In this document: positions 56,165 through 64,000 of the stretch, one piece after another
Numbering within the stretch: position 1 is the first letter of the stretch
Layout: each line of letters begins with the position of its first letter
Assembly: GCA_035048815.1 (NCBI GenBank)
Contig: JAUCBN010000017.1
Coordinates: 7,932,936 to 7,996,935 of the forward strand
Direction: 5' to 3'
From: Abelmoschus esculentus
Lineage: Eukaryota > Streptophyta > Magnoliopsida > Malvales > Malvaceae
Length of the DNA stretch: 64,000 bases
Translations under genes and position numbers: made by a program
The notes under the pieces: model-generated
Told to the model about the DNA's origin: nothing
The model's input: the letters and a program-made list of their open reading frames with translations, nothing else
Database searches by the model: none

Positions 56165-57862
56165 TTAGAATTTAATACCTGACACCACTGGGTTTTTTGC
56201 TGTCTTGACAGCTTGTAGAGGTACTACCGAGATCTCTGTTGGGGTAGTGCTTTCTGCTGGGATATATGTGGCATAATCATTTGATTCAGCGTCCAAGTCA
56301 TCTTTGTCTGAATCTTCTTGTTCTACTGGTGGGACTTTGTCTGCTGAGTTTCCTACTTTCTCTTTAAGTTGTAGACCACTCCTAGTAGTAATTGCTTTGC
56401 ATTGTTCATGGCCCATTACCTTAGCAACTTCAGTATTGCTAGGTAATCCTCCTTGTGGTCTAGTGTTCATGTTTTGAGCAAATTTCCCAACCTGAGTTTC
56501 CAGTGATTTGATTACCGCCTCTTGGTTCTGCAACCTCATCCCAGTTCTATTTATGAATGCATTTGTTCTTTTGATGAAGTTGCTATTCTCTGCCATGTAT
56601 GATTACGTTTTCATCATAAAGGCTTTCATAGTATTCTCCAATGAACTTGCAGGTTATTGCTGATGCATCTACTATTGCGGCAATGGTTGCTAGACCTGCA
56701 GCGGCGGCAGATGTTGCACTGGTTGCTGGAAACCTAGGGGTTGAGTAATTGGATTCAAGGTATTGTTGGGATTAATCCATGAAAAGTTTGGATGCCTTTT
56801 CCATGATGGGTTTTATATGTTGGAAATCATATTGTTCCTATTGTAGTTTCCAATATAAAGGCTAGATTCTTGACTCTGCATACATTCAGAAGAATTATGG
56901 TTACCTCTATATAAATTGCGGAAAGAATTTATGGCCTTAACCTCATGGGTATTGTGTTGTAATTGCATGTTTTGCACATTCTTAGTAAGAGAGGCCAATT
57001 GTGCCGCCACTAAATTGGATGTTTCTAACAAATTTACTGTGGCTTGGCGTCTTACTCCTCCTCGCCTAGATGTAGAGAATTAAAAATCGTTCTTTGCGAG
57101 TTTGTTCAAGATCTCTATAGCTTCCTCAGGTGCTTTATCTAGGAGTGTTCCATTGGTAGAGGTGTCTAACATCATCCTTGTTGGGGAATTGTAAAATAGG
57201 GTCACTTGTGTCCACAAGGGAAATCCATGTAAAGAACAGTTGTGCAGTAGCTCCCTATAGCACTCTCATGCCTCATACATAGGTTCATTATCTGTCTATC
57301 AAAAAGAGGTAATTTCATTACGAATACGTTCATATAAATTTGTAGGATTAAAACGTGTAATGAAATCACGACATAATTCACTCCAAGATCATATTGATCC
57401 TCCTAGAATGCTATTTAACCAGGTTTTTGCCCTATCCCTCAGTGAATAGGGAAACAATTTTAATCTCAAGACATCTTCATGGACTCCTTGAATTTTAAAA
57501 GAGTTACAGATCTCCATGAATGACTTAAGATGTTGCCTAACATCTTCTGTCATAGACCCACCAAACTATCCAATAGTGTTGAACATATTGAACATGACAG
57601 GTTTCAGTTCAAAGTGGGATGCTTCTATTTCTGGTTTAACCATTCCAGGATTTAAACCATTTAAATCTTTTTCTAGGAAATCCCTTATAGTGAGCTGCCG
57701 CGACATTGGTGGCGGCGGAAGGCCTCCATTGCCGGCAGGTAATTTCTGATCTTCTTGATTGACTGCCATAACTCCTTGGATTTGTCTCATCAACCTTTGA
57801 TGTGTACGTTCAATCTCTGGATCTAGCTATACAAAGGGTTGGTTGGGTTGGCCCTGGTCATA
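56165..57862 (-). pseudogene. Gag pseudogene (Athila/Tat type)
   Basis: Segments in order: MSRQLTIRDFLEKDLNGLNP, EASHFELKPVMFNM, then FGGSMTEDVRQHLKSFMEIC, VLRLKLFPYSLRDRAKTWLN, and, much later, QEAVIKSLETQVGKFAQNMN and ITTRSGLQLKEK. This is the gag core of the Athila/Tat branch with its coiled-coil-like C-terminal piece, ending in an acidic linker before protease. Stops fall near 57567, 57391, 57300, 57078 and in the 56600-56800 part. Gag would form the particle and package RNA. Confidence 0.8.
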
Positions 57863-57941
57863 CACCAAAAACAAATCAAAGTAAAATAAAAATAAAATAA
57901 CTAAAAGCAAGAAAATAAAGAAACAAAATTTAGTTGTCAAT

Positions 57942-57958
57942 CCCCGGCAATGACGCCA
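57942..57958 (-). other. Primer-binding-like site
   Basis: On the minus strand TGGCGTCATTGCCGGGG follows the 5' LTR after six bases. The TGGCGCCGTTGCCGGGG type of sequence is standard at this place in Athila/Tat elements. Confidence 0.8.
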
Positions 57959-57964
57959 AAAACT

Positions 57965-59302
57965 TGTTGCGTGTCAAAAGTGCACAAATTGTGCAAGTGA
58001 ATACGTTGCAAGTAATAAAGTGATAAGTATTATCAGATATCGTTTCCACAGAGATTGGTATACTTAATATGCCTTCTTGCTCTGTAAAAGAAATAAAATA
58101 AAGACACGGGTAAATTTGAGGTTTGATAACTTGAATAAGAAAAACTAAATAAAAAGAGAGTAAACAGATTGAAGAAGTGACCAGGATCCAGTTGTGTTGT
58201 ATAGTAGATTCAATTGACTTGTTTTTGTCCAATGTAATCGCACAACTCTGCCTCGGCAATATTGTAGATTAATAGCTCAATAGCAATGGGCTTTGTCCGC
58301 CGTGGTAATCCCTTGTTCTTGGGTGGACTTTATGAAAGTTCGGCAAAGTGTCCTTTGATGACTCCCTTATCTCTAAGTCGAAGTACTGTTGATGACCAGT
58401 CCTTGATGATACCTCTCAGCGTGAATCAATTATAATCACTAACCAATCCCCCACTTCTTTTAGCCGCTGAAACTCTTAACCTATCTCTAGGTTGAGTTAG
58501 TATTTCCCGATTGAAATATCGTAATTATTCCTTTCGTGAATCTAACTCTCTCGATATTAGATAAATGAGTTACTCATAAACTTCTCTCTCGAGCTTGAAT
58601 GCAAGAACAATGAATGACAAAGAATAAGCAAACTTTGATATTTTATTGCATTGAAATAAGAAGCAAATTTCAATCTCTTCTCACTAATACTCTACAACTT
58701 TCACCTAAGCCTAAAGAAAATTAGAACATAAAGAAAAGTAAAAAAAACTCCTAAGATGAAGTCGGCTCTCTATGATGCTAGGTCTAAGTCTCTATATCTC
58801 CTCTCCTTGGACGGCTATGGCTTATATAGGCTTGGCCTAGGGCAAACCTTTCCTAAGTAGGAATACGACTTGGAGTAGGACTCAAGTCAAGTACATAAAT
58901 AAAATATTTCCAAATTTATTCCCACTAGGAGGCTTTTCCTGCGTGGCCTTTGTCTTGGGATTTCCACGTGCTACCCAGCTCCGATCCTTGCACTACTTGT
59001 CCAGAAATGTCTAGCTCATTTTTCTCTTCATCTCGCCTAAAATATCGTTACTTGTCCTTTAGCTGCTGCCTCGACATCAGGTCCTGCCTCGGCCTCAGTC
59101 GCTGCCGCGGTAATAGATATTCCTGCAATTACCCAAAAGTGTAGTAAAACTTGTTTTTTTATAAGTATCATCTTTATAAGTTACAATAGCAGAATATCTA
59201 ATTATCTCACATTAAGCATATGCATTGGTCCAAGTAGGTGTAGATTTAGTGATTATTATCCATGAAAGGTGTAAAAAGTGATAGTGAGTTGAGCACTTAT
59301 CA
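57965..59302 (-). mobile_element. 5' LTR of the Athila/Tat-like element, 1338 bp
   Basis: On the plus strand it begins TGTTGCGTGTCAAAAG and ends GAGCACTTATCA, so on its own strand it runs TGATAAGTG...CAACA. It is related end to end to the solo LTR at 962-2245 and partly to 51679-52229. Beyond its outer end lies copia RT sequence. Confidence 0.85.
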
Positions 59303-60188
59303 TAATGCTGTATGAATTATTTCCCTGAGCATTTTTATTAAGAGGTTTAGCTCTGAACTTTTATTGTTGTGTATGTCGATGAGTTGAATATTGTTGAGAC
59401 TCGTGAAGAGATCTCCTCAAATTCTTGTGTATCTATCGATATATAGAAAAATATAAAAGAGACTTTACACGAATAATACATATTCATTGATCAACCTTAT
59501 GGTTGGTAGGCCTCTTACTGTAAACAAAGATTCTTTCTGCCTTATAAAAAGGTAATGATATTCTTGGCCTAAAGCACAATATACACATTATTTGATTTGG
59601 AAGCATCGTATCTTATCTGGTCCAAAAATATTATTTAAGTGCTACGAGATCATTACCTTTAAATAACTGTTATGCATGAGGCAAAGCCGAAATATGTGTT
59701 TGGCTAAATATATCCTGAAAATATGTGAATGTTTTTCACAAGATAAGATACAAGCTATCTTGTAAAGAGATAATAGAAAATTTAGATCTCAAGGTGAATA
59801 TATCAAATATGATAAAACAAAACATATTGAATTATTAGATGAATAGTATTCAATGAATCATTTCAAACAATGATTTGGAAGATTTATCTACTAGTGTATG
59901 ATCTACTTCAATATTTAAAGATTGTATTCAATATTGAATTATGAAGATTCAAAGATCTTATGTGATATTTTCATGAGGGGGAGTAAATACGCGTTGCACT
60001 CTTTTTCCCTTAACCGAGGTTTTGTCCCAATAAGTTTTTCTGGTAAGGTTTTTAATGAGGCAACTTGTTATACGTATCAAAGATGTGTGTACTCTTTTTC
60101 CTTCACTAAGAATTTTTTTTCCCACAGGGTTTTTATCTTAGTAAGGTTTTAAATAGGCACATTATCTTCATAGACATCCAAGGGGGAG
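59303..60188 (+). pseudogene. Ty1/copia RT-to-3'-end remnant
   Basis: Right after the LTR at 59302 the plus strand reads FIKRFSSEL and, one frame on, VYVDELNIVETREEIS (59370-59415), the copia RT box YVDDLN with one Asp changed. Further on come pieces such as GRPLTVNKDSFC. Stops and shifts abound. The 3' part carries a 93-bp tandem repeat (59998 and 60091) and ends at the polypurine tract CCAAGGGGGAG (60178-60188). It belongs to the same family as the minus-strand copia at 18180-19154. Confidence 0.8.
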
Positions 60189-60433
60189 TGTTATGAATAT
60201 TATTTATATGAATGTCTATCATAATAAGAACTCTATCATTAGGAATATTATCTTCATTAATTAGAGTTTAATATATTATGTACTTCTTATGCCTATAAAT
60301 AGATGAGTTTTGAAGGCATTTTACACAAGTCAATATTGAGAATAATACAAATATATTTCTTTCTATGTTCTTTTTATTCTTTCATTCTTGTTCTTTATTC
60401 TTGTTTTAGTTCTTCATTATTTTATTTATAACA
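60189..60433 (+). mobile_element. Copia 3' LTR, 245 bp
   Basis: It starts TGTTATGAATATT and ends ATTTATAACA; TGTTAT/ATAACA are inverted ends. A CCTATAAATAGATG TATA-type box is at about 60292. It follows the polypurine tract directly. Confidence 0.8.
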
Positions 60434-60437
60434 CTTA

Positions 60438-61022
60438 TTTTTTAACTATGATAACTGAACCGTTAAAAATCTAACAATGATCACATGTCATATGCATATG
60501 ATAATATATTTTAAATAACATGGCATCTAACCTATCAAATATATATATATATAGACGCGTGAAATATAATTTTATTCTAATATGAAAGATAATTTTATTT
60601 TAAGATAAAATATAAAATATTAAAAAATAATTAAAATTCAAATAAAATATTAAAAAATTAGTTAATTCTAAAATACAATACCACTAGATATTCTCAACCC
60701 TAACTATGATAGAATCAAAATTCTACCTTAAAAAATTAATTAATTTTGAACTGTGTTCATATTTTTTAAGATAGACTTTGATTATATCGTAGTTAGGATT
60801 GAGAAAGATTAATATCCTTTTATTTTAGAATTAATTAATTTTTAATATTTTAATTGAATTTTAATTGTTTTATATTTTATATTAGAATAAAATTATATTA
60901 TATATATAATGTATGTATTTGATAGGTTAGATGCCATTTCATTTAAAATATATTATCATATACACATGACATGTTATTATTGTTAGACTTTTAACGGTCT
61001 AGTTATCATGGTAGTTAAAAAA
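60438..61022. mobile_element. Palindromic foldback MITE, 585 bp
   Basis: The arms are about 285 bp each and pair over most of their length around a centre near 60745; shared blocks include GATAATATATTTTAAAT and GGCATCTAACCTATCAAATA. The ends are TTTTTTAACTA and its complement, and TA flanks both sides, so a TA target duplication (Tc1/Mariner style) is possible. Transcription would give a long hairpin RNA. No ORF. Confidence 0.75.
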
Positions 61023-61024
61023 TA

Positions 61025-61319
61025 AACTATTTATTAAAAAGATATAAGTTAAAGGCTAAATTTATCTCAAAAAAGGAACAAGGGTCAAAACAAAAAAAAA
61101 TTATAAATTTTAAGGGTTAAAAGTATCTTTATGCCATTATTTTTTTATTTCGATAAACTAGACATTAAAAACATTTTTATTATTTTCATTTTTTAGAAAG
61201 AAGTTTTCACCCATGTAAACCAAATATGTTTTCAATTTTTTATAAAATTATTTGATAACCACAAATGTACCCGTTCTTATATTTAAGTGGTCGAAAGGAG
61301 AATCTAAAAGTTAGGGCAT
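61025..61319. other. AT-rich intergenic DNA
   Basis: Nothing recognised. Confidence 0.4.
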
Positions 61320-61900
61320 AAATAATAAGTATTGAAAAAATAAATTTTAAAAGTAAACTTTTAATAATAAGTATTAAAAAATTGAATCTTTAATAATAAG
61401 TATCGAAATTTTTTTATGAATATGCCACTAATAACAATGATTAGAAAAAATCGAGTCCTAATAATAAATATTAGAAAAATAGGTCTCTAATAAAAATTTT
61501 GAAAAAAATAAATTTTATAAGTATATTCCTGATAACAAGTATTAGAATAAAATTAGGCTTATAAAAAACTGTCAAAAATAAATATCCTTAATAATAAATA
61601 TTAAAAACAAAATTTATATTATGAATAAAATTAAAAATAAGAACAAAATAGATGAATAAAGATGAGAGATAAAAGAGAAAGACTTGTATTATATTTTCAA
61701 AGTAGGGATTACAATGTTTTCTCCAAAAATCTATATTTATAGGTATAAGATGAAAGTCTTAATTCCAATGAGAATTAAACTCTAATAATGAAGTACTTTA
61801 CAGTATTATTTAATATATGAACATTCACCATAAATAAAGACATTCATAATATTTTAATAATATTCTTTTAATAATAAATATTAAGAAAAATATTAAATTT
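61320..61900 (+). repeat. Degenerate minisatellite interrupted by an LTR
   Basis: Some eight copies of a roughly 30-40 bp unit with core TAATAATAARTATTRAAAA occur between 61325 and 61620, and one more at about 61868 after the LTR fragment. The units vary in length. Confidence 0.55.
61640..61852 (-). mobile_element. Copia LTR fragment, solo
   Basis: On the minus strand ATTATGAATGTCTTTATTTA and TAGAGTTTAAT match the LTR at 60189. A TATA box (CTATAAATATAG) is at about 61733. No copia coding sequence is next to it. It splits the minisatellite. Confidence 0.6.
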
Positions 61901-63109
61901 TAAAAATTAATTAAACATGTACCAATAATCGTTAAAAAATGATCTTTTAAGAGTAATTATAAATTGTTCGTCGTTAAAGTGAATGTGAGATGCTTGGTGG
62001 GCCTTACTTAAGGGCCCAGGTTGCTATTTACGCCCAGTACTTCCATTACAAGGATGTACATTAGACACTAGTTGAGTTGGGTTTTGGGCTTTCCCCAAAA
62101 ATTATATATAAACTGAAATTTGATCCAACTTAAATTATTAAAAAAAATAAATTTTAAAAATTTAATTATAAAAAAATTAAAAACTTAATTATAAAAAAAT
62201 AATTTTAATGACCCAATTATTAAAAAATATATACAAAGAATGAGCATTACTGCTAATATCTTTTAAAAATTTAAGGAAAATTATACTATTAGTCTCAGAT
62301 CGAGTTAAATATTTTTAATCAAACCTGATCTAAAATTACTCTTAAGAAAAATATGATTTGATATGAATTCAGGTTTTCTACCAAAAAAAAAGAAAAAATT
62401 GACTCGATTGAGTTGGGTAAAATGCCTTGCTCAAGTGCTTTTCTACTTTGGGTTAGGTTAAAAGATAGTAGATTAGACATCTACGTCAAATGTATAACAT
62501 TTTATTCTTTTTTGAGAAAAAAAATCTCGTTAAAAAATCGCTCTACAATCTATATTTTAGAAAACCTAATGCCAACACCAAAGAGGTAAAGAGTACCCAC
62601 TAAAATTATCCATTAAAAGAATCATCAATTATAATTTTTTTCAATACAATTTAGACATTTAAAATAAATATAGTTACATTGATGATTTGTAATTCTCTCG
62701 ATCTATTATAGACAAAACCCGACTCGAACGAGTTACATGGGGTAAATCAGAGCAAATCTGGATAGACTTGAATTGATAAATGATCCTATTTTTTTGATTT
62801 TATCTTGTCTAGATGTTTTATGGTCCTTAAGTGTTTATGCATTTATTCCCCAGTGTTGCATGCGTAGAGAAATCCGAAAACAAGCTCAATTGCATAAAAT
62901 ACAAGAAAAGAATCAAATTGTAAAATTTTCTAAATTAGGGACCAAAACTGAAATTGAGTTTACCGTCTTGAATTTAAATTCATTACATCTTTGTTGGTAA
63001 AATTTTAACTCAAAATAAAATTCGTATCTCATATAATTACATTAACAAGATTTAAGGACTAAAAACGTAAAGTAAATAGAACTTCATTTCAGGCCATTAA
63101 CTAACTTAC
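61901..63109. other. Intergenic DNA
   Basis: No gene was recognised. A 62040-62480 stretch with GTTGAGTTGGGTTTTGGG and GACTCGATTGAGTTGGG may be a decayed hAT-type element, but its ends are not clear. The 75-residue frame at 62773-63000 has no known motif. Confidence 0.35.
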
Positions 63110-63350
63110 CCGTAACCCGTACCGATACAACCTTTAGCCGTACCGATATGCCAACCTGACAGGGTCCCATATCGATACTCATTAAAGCCCGTACCGATAC
63201 ATGAATTTGATACGAAAAAGTAGATTTCCAAAATCATTGACCCATACCGATATGCTTGCCTAAAATTCAAAGAGATGTACCAATATGTGAGATAAGTATA
63301 CCGATATGCATGCTTCATCCAAGTAGCCCATACCAATATTGATCCTTGGG
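63110..63350 (-). mobile_element. LTR-like fragment with GTATCGGTAC motifs
   Basis: The minus strand has at least seven words of the form TATCGGTAY or TATCGATAY, like the palindrome zone of the Tekay-like LTRs at 21310 and 32545, but with GG in place of GA. The rest cannot be aligned by eye. It may be from another sister family. Confidence 0.4.
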
Positions 63351-64000
63351 TACTACTACCTCTGCATTGAGTTCTCTATAAACATCAACCAAAAACACTT
63401 AATAAACCATATAACAGCCCTTAACACCATTAATCACTTATTAAATATAATTAAGGACATTAGAATTAGTTGTTAACTATTCAAAACACATCAATCATGA
63501 GTATATCATCTAAGTAATCTAGATACATAATTTCTACTAAACAATTACACGTACTTATTTAAACCTAAAATTAACCTAAGGCATTATAGGTCATATTTCA
63601 AGTTCATGAAATACCAAAATACCAAAATCTTAATCAAACCTCAATCAAACAATCAAAAATCAAATGACCATTTGTGATACAATCGATCAAACCATATAAA
63701 AATAATATAAGTCAACAAGTTCAAAACAAATATCATACATTCTTTATGAGAGAGTTTTCTCCCAAACATCAATAAGTAACCCATTATCATTATTATCTAT
63801 AGTCAAGAACCACACACATTAGGAAACCAAGTTCCATTTAAATTATTTATCCTTTGTTGTCTGATTCAATCAAATATCTACATTGATGGACAAAAAACAA
63901 GAGCGTAAGCACTCAAAACATTATAAGAAAAACTCTAAAATTAAAACAATATCAATATAGTGAAAAACATTTAAAAAACTACTTAAAAACACATTACAAT
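63351..64000. other. AT-rich DNA to the window end
   Basis: No gene or element was recognised. Confidence 0.4.

Larger units (their letters stand above)
51679..59302 (-). mobile_element. Athila/Tat-like LTR element with gag-protease and an extra ORF, no RT or integrase
   Basis: Reading on the minus strand: 5' LTR (59302-57965), primer-binding-like TGGCGTCATTGCCGGGG (57958-57942), gag (about 57862-56165), protease (55994-55149), a non-coding gap with TATA box, a second ORF (54658-53190), untranslated region, polypurine tract and partial 3' LTR. The internal 5.7 kb have no recognisable reverse transcriptase, RNase H or integrase. It must have depended on a related full element for copying. Confidence 0.8.

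Noticed and set aside
62773..63000. 75-residue plus-strand protein
   Set aside because: There is a hydrophobic start and basic tail, but no motif, no splice context and AT-rich surroundings; probably chance.

Overview
This is a window of plant nuclear DNA, very probably from a eudicot. The evidence is: one intron-containing gene of the plant-specific ACR family, Ty3/gypsy and Ty1/copia retrotransposons, a TRIM, many hAT-like and Mutator-like miniature elements, and AT-rich filler with telomere-like CCCTAAA-type repeats. A large-genome host such as cotton or another Malvaceae is possible, but that is a guess from general repeat style. I see one apparently functional protein-coding gene: the ACT-domain-repeat (ACR) gene on the minus strand at 13030-15188, with seven coding exons and 441 residues. 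Nearly everything else is transposable-element DNA in various states of decay.

Layout. 1-961: LTR-like leader with a TATA box and three tandem hairpin repeats. 962-2245: solo LTR of an Athila/Tat-like family. 2246-about 5650: broken gypsy pol with its polypurine tract and 3' LTR. 5754-6125: hAT-like MITE. 6190-6881: copia 3' end with a 177-bp LTR. 7187-7743: Mutator-like foldback with telomere-like repeats in its loop. 9953-10396: second Mutator-like MITE. 10915-11419: copia integrase remnant. 11846-12188: TRIM. 13030-15430: ACR gene and promoter region. 15816-17739: three foldback elements. 18180-31000: a decayed minus-strand copia element split by a 10.65-kb Tekay/Del-like gypsy insertion (19160-29813, target duplication TCATG). 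31669-33200: related LTR and tandem repeats. 34007-34552: hAT-like MITE. 36260-38593: 2.3-kb Mutator-like element made of nested inverted repeats. 40138-40981: hAT-like MITE. 40751-49397: second Tekay-like gypsy element, circularly permuted within its LTR and bounded by about 480-bp direct repeats. 49398-51445: unexplained AT-rich DNA. 51446-59302: an LTR fragment joined to an Athila/Tat-like element that has gag and protease but, where RT and integrase should be, an unrelated ORF with its own TATA box. 59303-60433: copia 3' end. 60438-61022: long palindrome. 61320-61900: minisatellite split by a copia LTR. 63110-63350: LTR-like fragment.

How the parts relate. The retrotransposon genes are pseudogenes with many stops. 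In the 22-24 kb gag many stops are TAG where the 43-kb relative has CAG or CAA, as expected if methylated CAG sites decayed. The nesting order is readable in places: gypsy into copia at 19159/29814, a hAT-like MITE into gypsy gag at 43879, the Athila-like element beside copia RT at 59302, and an LTR into a minisatellite near 61640. The best candidates for unusual biology are the RT-less LTR element with the extra ORF, the permuted gypsy element with a 480-bp flanking duplication, the perfectly identical 1352-bp block copied from a 3' pol/LTR into a 5' LTR, and the nested-inverted-repeat Mutator-like element. All comparisons were made by eye; nothing was searched against a database.
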